64,000 nt of DNA from Shewanella gelidimarina (GTDB lineage Bacteria > Pseudomonadota > Gammaproteobacteria > Enterobacterales > Shewanellaceae). The stretch spans positions 1 through 64,000 of the forward strand of contig NZ_JAKIKW010000019.1 of NCBI RefSeq assembly GCF_023283945.1. Reading direction: 5' to 3'. The number at the start of each line of letters is the position of its first letter. Position 1 is the stretch's first letter. The notes below the pieces were generated by a model, which saw only the letters and a program-made list of their open reading frames with translations, was not told where the DNA came from and searched no databases. This document shows, piece by piece, positions 27,864 through 37,257 of the stretch. The translations under genes were made by a program, and so were the position numbers.

Positions 27864-28169
27864 TTAACAAAGAGTTCCAGTCAATTGGATTGGCATGATC
27901 CAGTAGCGACAGGGGTTGTGTTTACACACGACGGCAAGAGCTTGTAAAAGCGCATCTTGCTGGGCGGTGGGATGCATAATCTCAAACTTACAAAATTCCC
28001 GATATCCCTCCACCTGTTCCTTGATATTAAAGTGGCTGTGCTCGCGGCTAAAGCCACAGATATTGCCCAGACTAAAGCCTGATAAGAAATCTAACTCAAT
28101 CAGGGTATCGACAATATCGTCTTTAATATCGTTTTGTGCGATCAGCACTAATAGCTGTTCTGTGTTCAT
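27864..28169 (-). CDS. DUF3240 family protein, partner of the RND efflux pump
   Basis: 101 residues with IKDDIVDTLIELDFLSGF, GFSREHSHF and a C-terminal RYWIMPI. I place it in DUF3240, a family of small PII-like proteins usually coded next to CusA/CzcA pumps. Its start overlaps the RND gene by 4 bases, which shows translational coupling. The role is unknown; a sensor or modulator of the pump is the natural guess. Confidence 0.8.
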   Translation of the reverse strand: MNTEQLLVLIAQNDIKDDIVDTLIELDFLSGFSLGNICGFSREHSHFNIKEQVEGYREFCKFEIMHPTAQQDALLQALAVVCKHNPCRYWIMPIQLTGTLC

Positions 28170-31100
28170 CGACGTTTCTCCAGCCAGTAATAGAGGATTG
28201 GCAATAGGTAAAGTGTAGTGATGGTCGAGGTGAGTAAGCCACCAATGACCACTATGGCTAACGGTTTTTGGATCTCAGCTCCTGGCCCAGAGGCAAATAC
28301 CAGTGGCATCAAACCAAACATGGCCGTCGTTGCCGTCATCAAGATGGGGCGCAAACGTCGCGCGGCACCCTGTTCGACCCGAACCAATAGATCGCTAAAG
28401 AGATGCTTTGTCTGCTCGTAGTAGCTAACCATCACCACGCCATTGAGGACGGCCACACCGAGCAGGGCAATAAAGCCAACCGATGCCGGCACTGACAGAT
28501 ATTCGCCCGACAGATAAAGGCTGACGATACCGCCCATCATCGCAAACGGGACGTTGGCAAGGATCAGTCCGGCCTTGGCGAGCGAGCCAAAGGTGGTGAA
28601 TAGGATTAGGGTGATCAGCGCGATGGCAATGGGGATCACTAATAGCAAATTGTTGGTGGCACGCTGCTGGTTTTCAAACTCACCACCGAAGCTCACGCTA
28701 TAGCCGCTGGGGAGTTGGATTTGCTGGGCAATTTTAGTATTAAGCTCTTCAACAAAACTGACTATGTCGCGTTCTTGTACGTTAGTGGTGATCACCGAGA
28801 AGCGGTCACCTTGCTCGCGCTCAATCAAAATCGGCCCCTCTTTGTAGCTTAACTTAGCGACATCAGTCAGGCGTTTTAATGAGTGATCGGGCATCACTAG
28901 CAGCTGATTTTGTAACTCATTGATGCTACTTAAACTGCTTTGATTATTGGCAATCAATACCGGGGTGCGTTTCTTGCCCTGTAATATTTCGGTTACCATC
29001 ACCCCTTCGAGTTGACTCTTGAGGTAGCGAGCAAACTCCATGGTGCTCATGCCAAAGCCACGAGCCAGTTCGTTGTCTAGGGTGAGGTTGATAAAAGGGC
29101 TGCCCTCTATCATCGACATTTTGACATCGATGCTGCCGCGGGTGGCACTCACCAACTGCTCTATTTGTGCGGTTAACTGGCCTAGGGTGTCGATATCGGT
29201 ACCGAACACCTTAATCGCCACATCACCAATACTGCCGGTGAGCATTTCTGAGACCCGCATCTGAATTGGCTGAGTAAAGTTAAAGTTTACCCCTGGATAG
29301 TTGAGCAGTTCGTTGCGGATCGCCTCTATTAGTTGCCCTTTGTCATCGAAGCGCCATTCATCGCGTGGAACCAATTCTAAAAATACATCAGTTTCGTTTA
29401 GCCCCATAGGGTCTAGACCCATCTCATCGGCACCCGTTCGGGCGACCATCTGCTTTATCTCCGGGACTTTTGCGAGCAAGGTTTGCTGAATTTGTTTATC
29501 AATTGCGATAGACGCATCGAGTGAAATAGAGGGCGATTTTTCTAGTTGTAATATGATGTCGCCTTCATCCAAGGTGGGCATAAAAGTTTTGCCCACTAGA
29601 CTAAAGAGCCCGAGGCTGACAATCAGCAGGCCAAAAGTGATCAGCATAAAGGGCTTTTTATGGTTAAAGGCCGTTTTTAAGCTGCCTAGATATGCAGCTT
29701 TAAGCTTTATGATGGCCTTAGGTTCTTGGGCCGCTTTTTCATTGACCAAATACGAGGCGATGACTGGGATGACTGTCAGCGATAGTATCAACGCCGACAG
29801 CATAGCAAATACAATAGTCACCGCCACAGGGGTAAAGAGTTTCCCCTCCAGCCCCGTTAGTGTGAGCAGTGGCGAGAATACGATCATCACAATAATGGTG
29901 CCTGATACCACTGGAACCGCCACATCTTTAGTCGCGCGAAAAATAAGATGCAGGCGTGGTAAGCGCGGCTTGCTGGCGATCAGATTGACCATGTTTTCGA
30001 CCACCACCACCGAGGAGTCGACTAGCATACCGATAGCGATCACTAAGCCGCCTAAGCTCATCAGATTGGCGGATAAATTGAACAGATCCATCATCAGAAA
30101 GGTCATTAGGGCGGCGAGTGGTAGAGAGAGCGACACCACTAAGGCGGCGCGCACATTGCCTAGAAACAGTGCCAGCAACACAATCACTAAAAGCACCGCC
30201 TGAAACAGGGCACTAGAGATGGTATTGATAGCCGTATTAATCAGGTTGGCGCGATCATAAAAGGTGTTGATCACACTGCCTTCTGGCAGTGTGGCGCTTA
30301 TCTGTTCCAGCTTCTCTTTAATGTTGGTCACCACTTGGGCGGTGTTGGCATTCTTAAGGGCGATAATTAACGCTTCTGCAGTCTCTTCACCATCTTTAGT
30401 CACTGCACCATAACGGGTTAAATGACCAATTTGGATGTCGGCGAGATCGCTTAGGCGATACACCTTGGCATCATCGGCTTTAATCACCAACTGACCCAGT
30501 TCGTCGATATCATCGATCCGCCCCTCAGCGCGCACGATAATGGTATCAGTGCCTATGGTGAGCTTACCCGCACCTTCGTTATGGTTGTTGTCGATAATTG
30601 CCTGTTGCAACGCGGCAAAACTCACTCCCGCCGCCGCCATCGCCGCAGGATTGGGATTAATGTTAAAGCTCTTGGCATGGCCACCTAAAATATTGACGTC
30701 AGCCACGCCCGCAACGGTACGCAGCAATGGGCGGATCTCCCACTCTAGTAGCTGCCTGCGCTCCATCAACGACAGATTGGGGTTCTCCAGTGAAAACATA
30801 AAAATTTCACTCAGTGGCGTACTCATCGGTGCTACACCGCCAGAGACACTCTCTGGAAAACTATCCCACACGGCGGCGAGTCGCTCGCTCACTTGTTGTC
30901 TCGCCCAGTAGATATCGGTACCTTCGGTAAAGTCGAGGGTGATATCACTGATGGCATATTTAGTGGTTGAGCGTAAGATCGCCTGATTGGGTATTCCGAG
31001 CAGCTCGGTCTCAATCGGCACCGTTATCTGTGCTTCAATTTCTTCAGGTGTCATGCCTGGGGCTTTTAAAATTATCTTCACCTGAGTTGGTGATATATCG

Positions 31101-31219
31101 GGAAAAGCATCAAGCGGAATGACAAACCAGGCGCGAGCACCAGCTAGCATTAAGATCATCGCCACAATGAGTACAAATAGGCGCTGAGTGAGTGAAAAAC
31201 GGATGACTGAGGTCAGCAT
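28166..31219 (-). CDS. Heavy-metal-type RND efflux pump (CusA/CzcA family)
   Basis: 1017 residues, the full RND length: helix 1 near 10-30, a large periplasmic domain, helices 2-6 around 335-500, a second periplasmic domain, and helices 8-12 at the end. The helix-4 stretch SLGGLVIAIGMLVDSSVVVVEN is of the CusA-like kind rather than the DFGxxxDGA of CzcA, which hints at monovalent metals or a related substrate; this is an inference from one motif. It is proton-driven and works with the adaptor and TolC-type channel encoded upstream. Confidence 0.92.
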   Translation of the reverse strand: MLTSVIRFSLTQRLFVLIVAMILMLAGARAWFVIPLDAFPDISPTQVKIILKAPGMTPEEIEAQITVPIETELLGIPNQAILRSTTKYAISDITLDFTEGTDIYWARQQVSERLAAVWDSFPESVSGGVAPMSTPLSEIFMFSLENPNLSLMERRQLLEWEIRPLLRTVAGVADVNILGGHAKSFNINPNPAAMAAAGVSFAALQQAIIDNNHNEGAGKLTIGTDTIIVRAEGRIDDIDELGQLVIKADDAKVYRLSDLADIQIGHLTRYGAVTKDGEETAEALIIALKNANTAQVVTNIKEKLEQISATLPEGSVINTFYDRANLINTAINTISSALFQAVLLVIVLLALFLGNVRAALVVSLSLPLAALMTFLMMDLFNLSANLMSLGGLVIAIGMLVDSSVVVVENMVNLIASKPRLPRLHLIFRATKDVAVPVVSGTIIVMIVFSPLLTLTGLEGKLFTPVAVTIVFAMLSALILSLTVIPVIASYLVNEKAAQEPKAIIKLKAAYLGSLKTAFNHKKPFMLITFGLLIVSLGLFSLVGKTFMPTLDEGDIILQLEKSPSISLDASIAIDKQIQQTLLAKVPEIKQMVARTGADEMGLDPMGLNETDVFLELVPRDEWRFDDKGQLIEAIRNELLNYPGVNFNFTQPIQMRVSEMLTGSIGDVAIKVFGTDIDTLGQLTAQIEQLVSATRGSIDVKMSMIEGSPFINLTLDNELARGFGMSTMEFARYLKSQLEGVMVTEILQGKKRTPVLIANNQSSLSSINELQNQLLVMPDHSLKRLTDVAKLSYKEGPILIEREQGDRFSVITTNVQERDIVSFVEELNTKIAQQIQLPSGYSVSFGGEFENQQRATNNLLLVIPIAIALITLILFTTFGSLAKAGLILANVPFAMMGGIVSLYLSGEYLSVPASVGFIALLGVAVLNGVVMVSYYEQTKHLFSDLLVRVEQGAARRLRPILMTATTAMFGLMPLVFASGPGAEIQKPLAIVVIGGLLTSTITTLYLLPILYYWLEKRR

Positions 31220-31220
31220 A

Positions 31221-32252
31221 TTATTCGCCTCCTAAGCCGAGTAATATGCCTTTAACAGCGGCAACCGACTGAGATAATACTTGGGTTTTACTTAAGTCTT
31301 GGTCGCTGGCGACGATGTATTGCCGAGGTGTGGAACCTAAAATATCAATATTGATCGCCGTTAGTGTCTCTGCCGTTTGGGTAAATACTTGGCTTTCTTG
31401 TTGCCAGCTAAACACACTGTTTTTCGGTAGCAGGTACACTGTTTTTTGATACTCGGGTATCACCGTGGCTTGCTGACCTAGCAGGAGGTTACATTCTTGC
31501 GGCACGGGCATTGACCATGCGCTAACAAAAGCGCCGTCAGCAATGGCTGATATTGACTCGATGGCGATATGACATTGGTCGATATTAATCGCCGATAACG
31601 AAGTTGACTGGCTCATCGGCACATTGACCTTGACGCGAATACTCTCGGCTGGCACCAGTGAAAACAGCTGTGAGTCGGCCATGTAGGGGGTGTTGAGTTG
31701 ATTGAGCTTTACGATGCCCGCCACTGGTGAGCTTACCACTAGGGATTCCGTTATCTCATCAGTGCTTAGCACCATCTCCATGAAGTGTTGCATATGCTCG
31801 TACTCGAGATGACTGCTGAAATAGTCTTGACTGATCTCTCGCCACTTTTCGGTGCTGATACTGCCATTTCTTAACAGAGGTTTATTGCGTTCATAGCGTT
31901 TTTTTGCCAGCAGATATAAGCTGTTTGCTGCATCGACCTGAGCCAGGAAATGGAACACCTCTGGCCCGGTTAATCTCACAATTGCTTGCCCTTTAGTGAC
32001 GATTTGTCCCTGACCGACCAAGAAGGTGACCTGCTGGATATTCTCTGGCGTGCTAACCCAATAATCGTTGCCCGGTAATCGGTCAACCAGTGCTGGAAGT
32101 GCGCTACCTTCATAGCTAGCGACCTTTTGTGGCTGTACATAGCTGAGTTCTAAGTTGCCTAATGTCTTGAGGGCGATAGATTCTGCCTGGGCCAAGCTGG
32201 TGGATAGGCAGGCTGATAAACATAAAAGGCTGGCGCCGTACTTGGCCATCAT
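31221..32252 (-). CDS. RND efflux periplasmic adaptor
   Basis: 343 residues with a signal peptide (ending LAQA), a biotinyl-lipoyl half (VGQGQIVTKGQAIVRLTGPEV), a helical hairpin (about 105-165) and a beta-barrel/membrane-proximal part. It bridges pump and outer-membrane channel. Its start overlaps the TolC-type gene by 4 bases and its stop is 1 base before the pump gene. Confidence 0.88.
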   Translation of the reverse strand: MMAKYGASLLCLSACLSTSLAQAESIALKTLGNLELSYVQPQKVASYEGSALPALVDRLPGNDYWVSTPENIQQVTFLVGQGQIVTKGQAIVRLTGPEVFHFLAQVDAANSLYLLAKKRYERNKPLLRNGSISTEKWREISQDYFSSHLEYEHMQHFMEMVLSTDEITESLVVSSPVAGIVKLNQLNTPYMADSQLFSLVPAESIRVKVNVPMSQSTSLSAINIDQCHIAIESISAIADGAFVSAWSMPVPQECNLLLGQQATVIPEYQKTVYLLPKNSVFSWQQESQVFTQTAETLTAINIDILGSTPRQYIVASDQDLSKTQVLSQSVAAVKGILLGLGGE

Positions 32253-33493
32253 AATGAAATTCCTAAGGCTTGCAGTTGCTGGGAGTGAAGTTGTTGTTGG
32301 GTGACTTGGTTAAGCACTAAGCGTGACTCGGTATCGAGCGCATCCATATAACGACGCAGCCATATCTCGTAACTGATTTGGTTCTGCTCTTTTACTTTGG
32401 CAAGTTCTTCGGTGATGGTACGACTCAAAGAGAGACCACGCTTTAACAGCACTTGTTGATCGAGTAATTTTTGCTGCTGTTTCGCCAGTTTTTCTGTTTG
32501 TGTTGTTAATTGCAGATAGATTCGATCACGATTGAGGTTTTGTTCACTATGAGCTTGCTGCCAAGTTGATAATTCACTTTGAGAGAGCGCTGAAATAAAG
32601 CCAAGTGGCACTGTGATGCCTAGCCCTAGTTGCTGATCATCAAGTTGATCATCTTTGGTGTTTTTAGCGGTTAGTGACAGTGTCCAAGGATCGCGTTCCC
32701 CCGCTTGTTGACTCTTTATTACCAACAGCTGTTGTTGCTGTTGCAGGGTTTGCAGTTGCCATAATGGGTGCTGTGCTAAAGCGGTGTTGAACGCTGTGAG
32801 CGTGGATGAGTGTGCATCAAAAATGGGACGTGAGCTTTCATCAATTTTTGTTGGCATCTCATGTCGGCCTGTTAGCTGACTAAAGAGAGAGAGCGCCTCA
32901 GCTTGTTGCTGCTTAAGGTTAATTTGTTCGAGTTCGATATCGACCAACTCCCTTTCTAGCAGCAACTGGTTCGCGAGTGGTAACTCGCCTACATCGGTTA
33001 AAATTTTCTGCTGAGTATGCAGTTTTTCGAGTAACTTTATTTTGCGATCAAGTTGCATGAGCTTCATCGATGCGATGCGATGATCCCAGATACTTTGTCT
33101 TAGCAGGCCTGAAATATAGAGGCCCTGCAAAGCAATTTGTTGCCCCTGAATTGATTGAGTTAGCTGCTTTAGTTGCTTATCACTGCTGCGTAACCCTAGG
33201 GATTTAAGCGGCAAATTGAGCGATACTTCTTGTTCGTAACTGTTTCCATTATCTAAGCTACCGAGGTAACTCAGGCCAATACTAGGTAGGCCACTGAGCC
33301 ATGATGAACTGCTTAGTTCAAGTGCGTATTCATCATTGAGTTGAGTGCCATTGTGTTGCGAGGAGTTCAATCTGGCTTGGCTTATTTCTAGCAGCGGTGG
33401 CAGTTCGCTATTGGATGCCCCATGGCTTAAGAAACTACTGCTACTTAATGCGGTCAACAGACATATCTTGATACAAGACTTAACGACAGACAT
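32249..33493 (-). CDS. TolC-family outer membrane efflux protein
   Basis: 414 residues with a signal peptide (ending SHGA) and long Gln/Leu-rich helices in two repeats, as in CusC/TolC-type channels. Residues such as GLGITVPLGFISAL mark the second beta-strand region. It is the first gene of the four-gene minus-strand efflux operon and is divergent from the LuxR-type regulator at 33686. Confidence 0.88.
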   Translation of the reverse strand: MSVVKSCIKICLLTALSSSSFLSHGASNSELPPLLEISQARLNSSQHNGTQLNDEYALELSSSSWLSGLPSIGLSYLGSLDNGNSYEQEVSLNLPLKSLGLRSSDKQLKQLTQSIQGQQIALQGLYISGLLRQSIWDHRIASMKLMQLDRKIKLLEKLHTQQKILTDVGELPLANQLLLERELVDIELEQINLKQQQAEALSLFSQLTGRHEMPTKIDESSRPIFDAHSSTLTAFNTALAQHPLWQLQTLQQQQQLLVIKSQQAGERDPWTLSLTAKNTKDDQLDDQQLGLGITVPLGFISALSQSELSTWQQAHSEQNLNRDRIYLQLTTQTEKLAKQQQKLLDQQVLLKRGLSLSRTITEELAKVKEQNQISYEIWLRRYMDALDTESRLVLNQVTQQQLHSQQLQALGISL

Positions 33494-33685
33494 AAGTGAT
33501 TTCTATGCTATTAAAGTGTGCCGTTAGTTTAGAGATTGATAGGCTAATGTCTTGAGTGAGGTGTATCATAAAAGCGCTTATGGTACATATGTCCCATAAA
33601 GTAATTGCCTGATTTTAATTATTTTTGTTCAAATATTCGTTTACTGAATAGATGTTGGTTTTTGGTTATAGGAGTGGTTTTTTCC

Positions 33686-34225
33686 ATGAAAAAGGATGTT
33701 GTTATTATTGTTTTGTTGGTGTTGATCATGCTGTTTAAGCTGATTGATATCATGGCGGACTTGCAACTAAATATCCCTGCATGGCATATCATGCAAGAAA
33801 GCATATTGGTGTTGCTTACTGTTATAGGGACTGTCTATTTGAGCTATGACTTGATACGTCGGTCTCGGCAGGTTAAATCTTTAGCGCTTCGACTCGCTCA
33901 AGCAGATAAGCAGATCGATAATATGTCGAGCCAGATGCGCTCTGCCCGTAAGGATTATAGTCAAGCTGTTATTAGTCAGTTCGACACTTGGGGATTTACC
34001 AAAAGTGAGCAACAGGTGGCGTATCTGCTGTTAAAAGGCTTAAGCTTTAAAGAGATCGCTGAGGTGCGGCAAACCAAAGAGAAGACGGTACGCCAACAAG
34101 CTTCATCTGTCTATGGCAAGGCGGAAGTTGATGGTCGACATACCTTCTGCGCCTGGTTTATGGAAGACTTTATTCAAGAGCATAATGAGGATTTGGCGGC
34201 GAGTGCAGCTAACCAAGCAGCCTAG
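33686..34225 (+). CDS. Membrane-anchored LuxR-type HTH regulator
   Basis: 179 residues from ATG 33686 (AGGAG upstream), rather than the ORF start at 33605. Two hydrophobic segments (about 4-24 and 33-52) are followed by a coiled-coil linker and a C-terminal LuxR-type helix-turn-helix (about 112-165: FTKSEQQVAYLLLKGLSFKEIAEVR). No receiver domain is present, so the signal may come through the membrane part. It lies between the RND operon and the peptide/exporter locus and could control either. Confidence 0.85.
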   Translation: MKKDVVIIVLLVLIMLFKLIDIMADLQLNIPAWHIMQESILVLLTVIGTVYLSYDLIRRSRQVKSLALRLAQADKQIDNMSSQMRSARKDYSQAVISQFDTWGFTKSEQQVAYLLLKGLSFKEIAEVRQTKEKTVRQQASSVYGKAEVDGRHTFCAWFMEDFIQEHNEDLAASAANQAA

Positions 34226-34358
34226 TGTGTTCGGATGACTAACCTTCTAAATTCCTTTCACGTTTTCCAGACTTCATTTGGCTCAAACTAACCCTTTCCA
34301 CTTAAGGGAGCAGAGCAAGGAGGAGGGCTTGTCTTTATCAATATGGCATCCCCCCAAT

Positions 34359-34421
34359 AAAAAAAGCTGCCGGGCTTATCAATTACAATGAGTTGCTCAC
34401 TTCATCATGGGTAATTGATAA
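34359..34421 (-). terminator. Intrinsic terminator of the secreted-peptide operon
   Basis: TTATCAATTAC (34376-34386) and GTAATTGATAA (34411-34421) pair perfectly over 11 bp. On the minus strand the second arm is followed by GCCCGGCAGC and then seven T (34359-34365). It lies just past the stop of the gene at 34444. Confidence 0.65.
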
Positions 34422-34443
34422 ACCATAGTTAGGCCGGTGGATA

Positions 34444-34917
34444 TTAGTAAGTTACATAACTTCTGGCGTTGTCTAACTGACTCAAGATTGTTTTAAGTAA
34501 GCTGTCTTTATCTTGTAGCTCGGGGTCCATCGACTTGAACTGTGCCAACATCGGAGCAGGAAGGTTGTCGTACAAGATTAAATAGGCTCTATCTAACTTC
34601 AACATAGGTAGTGATTTGGCAAGTGATTCGTTAGAGGTAGAGAACTGTTCGGTACTTTTAGTCCATTGGGTAGCGAGCTTAGGTAAAAGGGGGTTCTCAC
34701 TTAATGCTTGCAGATAAGCGGTTGCATTTTGTTTGCTGAGAAATTGCTGTTGCTTTGTATCGTAAATATAGAGTGCTGGAAATTTGTGTTTTTGTTTTTC
34801 GGATACAGAATCTAACATCATTGATTTGTCGTGCTGACCAAGAGTAATTAGTTGGGATGTGTTAGCACTGACATTTATCGACATAAAGATAAGAAGTGAT
34901 AAAAATATAATACGCAT
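34444..34917 (-). CDS. Secreted protein of unknown family, partner of the small peptide
   Basis: 157 residues with a signal peptide (MRIIFLSLLIF through NVSA). The mature part is mixed alpha/beta with KFPALYIYDTKQQQFLS and RAYLILYD and has no cysteine. I do not recognise the family; the pattern loosely recalls a thioredoxin-like fold without the active site, which I cannot support. It follows the 50-residue secreted-peptide gene by 54 bases on the same strand and is followed by a terminator, so the two form a unit next to a MacAB-like exporter. Confidence 0.75.
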   Translation of the reverse strand: MRIIFLSLLIFMSINVSANTSQLITLGQHDKSMMLDSVSEKQKHKFPALYIYDTKQQQFLSKQNATAYLQALSENPLLPKLATQWTKSTEQFSTSNESLAKSLPMLKLDRAYLILYDNLPAPMLAQFKSMDPELQDKDSLLKTILSQLDNARSYVTY

Positions 34918-34971
34918 AAGTAGTCTCTAATTTAAGTAAAGTAGGGGGTAAAATGCCCGCTAGAGTTTTAT

Positions 34972-35124
34972 TTAGCCAAGAGAGTCTTCCCACTCTAAAG
35001 TACCACTTACAACGGTACAACAAATTTGCCCCCCACCACCGCCCTCTCCAATGTTGGTACATTTTGCCATGACGTTATAAGAGCTAAGTGTGAGCACAGA
35101 GAAAAGTAAAAGTGATTTATACAT
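34972..35124 (-). CDS. Sec-exported Cys/Gly-rich small peptide, 50 residues
   Basis: ATG 35124 with AAGGATG six bases upstream opens a 50-codon frame. Residues 1-20 form a clear signal peptide (MYKSLLLFSVLTLSS then YNVMA), leaving about 30 residues that begin KCTNIGEGGGGGQICC and end in WEDSLG. Three cysteines (22, 35, 36) and a run of five glycines are striking. I know no family for it. Neighbours are a secreted protein (34444) and, on the other strand, a MacA/MacB-like exporter, which in E. coli moves the Cys-rich enterotoxin STII out of the periplasm. A secreted toxin, signal or metal-binding peptide is possible. Confidence 0.7.
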   Translation of the reverse strand: MYKSLLLFSVLTLSSYNVMAKCTNIGEGGGGGQICCTVVSGTLEWEDSLG

Positions 35125-35285
35125 TTTTCATCCTTGATTAAATAGTTATGTGAAGTACATCCATATCCCCACGAGATATAACCTAATGTTTTTTCCCGCT
35201 ATGTCAACAGCTTGTAGCGTTATTGTTTTAATCCTTGATTGCTTGTATTGTAGCGGAGAGCTATAAAATTAAATGGAATTTGATT

Positions 35286-36557
35286 ATGTTTGAAATCCCT
35301 AAGGATAGGAGCCGCCTAAATAAAATCAGTTGGTTTTTGTTTGCTGCTGGTGGAATAGCATCCATCTTTATTCTTATTACTTTAGCCAGTCGTCAAGCTT
35401 TCTCTTCTGATAACGTCAATAGTGATTTTCCCATCGCGAGTGTCATCAATTCTCCTCTAAATGTTACCGTCTCTGGTTATGGAAAGTTTGTTCCAAAAAC
35501 TCAGCGTGGCATCAATGCGCTTAGTGGAGGGCATATTGTTGAGGTGTTTAAAAAGCCCGGGAATTTAGTTGATAAAGGTGAAATTATATTAAGCCTTAAT
35601 AACCCTAAGTTATTGCGCTTGCTGGAAACCAGTGAGTTGGCCTTATTAGAAGAGCTGGCAAACCAGCAAAGAGTAAAGGCTGAATCAGCACAGGCGTTGG
35701 AAGATCAACGAGGTAAAATTCGTCTTGCTAAGGTGCGGCTAGCCTTGGCTGATGCGGAGTTAGTTGCCCATAAAAAGCTAAAAGAGAATCAAGTTATTTC
35801 GACGCTCGACTTACATAAGGCACAGGTGGCATGGGAGCAAGAAGATGCCATGTTGCAAATGGAGTTGAGTCGCTTTCAGACGCTAAAGAAAACGCGAAAA
35901 GCGACGGATGATTCTACTCGGTATCGCATGGAAAAAGCCGTTAAACAACAAGAGTTATTGGCATCAGAGGTCGAGCAGCTAAATGTTCGTGCGAGCATGG
36001 CTGGTATGTTAACTGAGTTAGCTGATGAACTCGAGATTGGCCGCCATGTTGAAGAGGGGAGAGCTGTCGGTATGATTGCAGATCTTTCTGCTTATTATGC
36101 GCGTATTAATATTACGGCAGCTGATGCAGAGTACGTTAGCCCTGGTTTGCTAACCCAAGTTCAGTTCAAGGGTGTTGAAATAATCGGTGAGGTCTCTCGC
36201 GTCGACCCAACGGTTAACAATGGCAGTGTTGAATTGGACATAAGTTTCAGCGCAAATCTACCTGCGGCTGTAAGGCCAAATATCGATGTGACGGCTAAGA
36301 TTAACATTGCTGAGCATCGAAATACCCTCGTCGTCGCCAGACCCGTTGGAGTCGTTCGGGCCCACCGCGAATACCCCCTATTTGTACTCGATAAGAGCAG
36401 TTCTCAATTTCAGCGTCGTAATGTCACTATCGGTGATATTGCAGGAGATAAGATGCAGATATTAGGCGGAATCTTTCAAGGGGATAAGATTTTGCTCAAG
36501 GTCCCTAAACACCTCGTTAACTCCTCTGAAATTATGCTGGCTGATCTCTATGAATAA
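35286..36557 (+). CDS. MacA/HlyD-like periplasmic adaptor
   Basis: 423 residues from ATG 35286 (the ORF start at 35235 adds 17 residues without a ribosome site). There is one N-terminal membrane helix (about 14-34), a lipoyl half (SGGHIVEVFKKPGNLVDKGE), a long helical hairpin (about 110-235) and a beta-barrel domain. It belongs to the adaptor class that works with MacB-type ABC pumps. Its stop overlaps the ATPase gene by 8 bases. Confidence 0.85.
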   Translation: MFEIPKDRSRLNKISWFLFAAGGIASIFILITLASRQAFSSDNVNSDFPIASVINSPLNVTVSGYGKFVPKTQRGINALSGGHIVEVFKKPGNLVDKGEIILSLNNPKLLRLLETSELALLEELANQQRVKAESAQALEDQRGKIRLAKVRLALADAELVAHKKLKENQVISTLDLHKAQVAWEQEDAMLQMELSRFQTLKKTRKATDDSTRYRMEKAVKQQELLASEVEQLNVRASMAGMLTELADELEIGRHVEEGRAVGMIADLSAYYARINITAADAEYVSPGLLTQVQFKGVEIIGEVSRVDPTVNNGSVELDISFSANLPAAVRPNIDVTAKINIAEHRNTLVVARPVGVVRAHREYPLFVLDKSSSQFQRRNVTIGDIAGDKMQILGGIFQGDKILLKVPKHLVNSSEIMLADLYE

Positions 36558-37257
36558 CTGTGTCATGAAACTTACAGGCTTGAATAAGTCTTTTACTAAT
36601 GCAGCGGGAAATAATCATGTTCTAAAGCATATCGATTTTGCTGTGTACAGCGGAGATATGGTTGCTATTTTAGGGCAGTCGGGTAGCGGAAAATCAACCT
36701 TACTATCAATAATGGGGCTATTAGATAAAGCTGATTCAGGGAGCTACCTTCTTTGCGACCAAGACGTGAGTAGCTTCTCGGCTTATCAATTCAGCCAGCT
36801 TCGAAATAGCCATATAGGCTGGGTGTTTCAAAACTTTAACTTGATTGCCGACATGACGGTAGTTGAGAACCTATCGGTCCCTCTACGTTTTAATAAGTCT
36901 GTTAATCGCGTTGACTATGAAGCAATGATTGATGATGTATTACAAAAGGTCGGTCTAGGTGATAAAAAGTCCTTTTACCCCGCTGAGCTTTCTGGTGGGC
37001 AGCAGCAACGAGTCGCCATAGCTAGAGCGCTAATCTGTCACCCTGACATTATTTTATGTGATGAGCCAACGGGAAATTTAGATTCGACTAATTCAAATAA
37101 CGTGATGGAATTACTGAGTGCTTTGCACCAAGAGGGCAAAACGGTACTGATCATCACTCATGATCCAGACGTCGCAGCTTATTGCCAAAAAGCTTATAAA
37201 ATCCATGATGGTGTAATAGCTGCTGTTTCGCCTCTGGAGTTTAAACATGCTGTTTGA
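36550..37257 (+). CDS. MacB/LolD-type ABC ATPase
   Basis: 235 residues with Walker A GQSGSGKSTL, signature LSGGQQQR, Walker B IILCDEPTGNLDS and the switch His in ITHDPD. The family drives FtsX-type permeases and works as a mechanotransmitter rather than pumping across the inner membrane. It overlaps the adaptor (8 bases) and the permease (11 bases). Confidence 0.93.
   Translation: MNNCVMKLTGLNKSFTNAAGNNHVLKHIDFAVYSGDMVAILGQSGSGKSTLLSIMGLLDKADSGSYLLCDQDVSSFSAYQFSQLRNSHIGWVFQNFNLIADMTVVENLSVPLRFNKSVNRVDYEAMIDDVLQKVGLGDKKSFYPAELSGGQQQRVAIARALICHPDIILCDEPTGNLDSTNSNNVMELLSALHQEGKTVLIITHDPDVAAYCQKAYKIHDGVIAAVSPLEFKHAV

Noticed and set aside
29553..30203. 216-codon open frame on the plus strand
   Set aside because: Antisense to the RND pump gene with biased Ser/Thr/Arg composition typical of shadow frames; the pump has clear motifs throughout.
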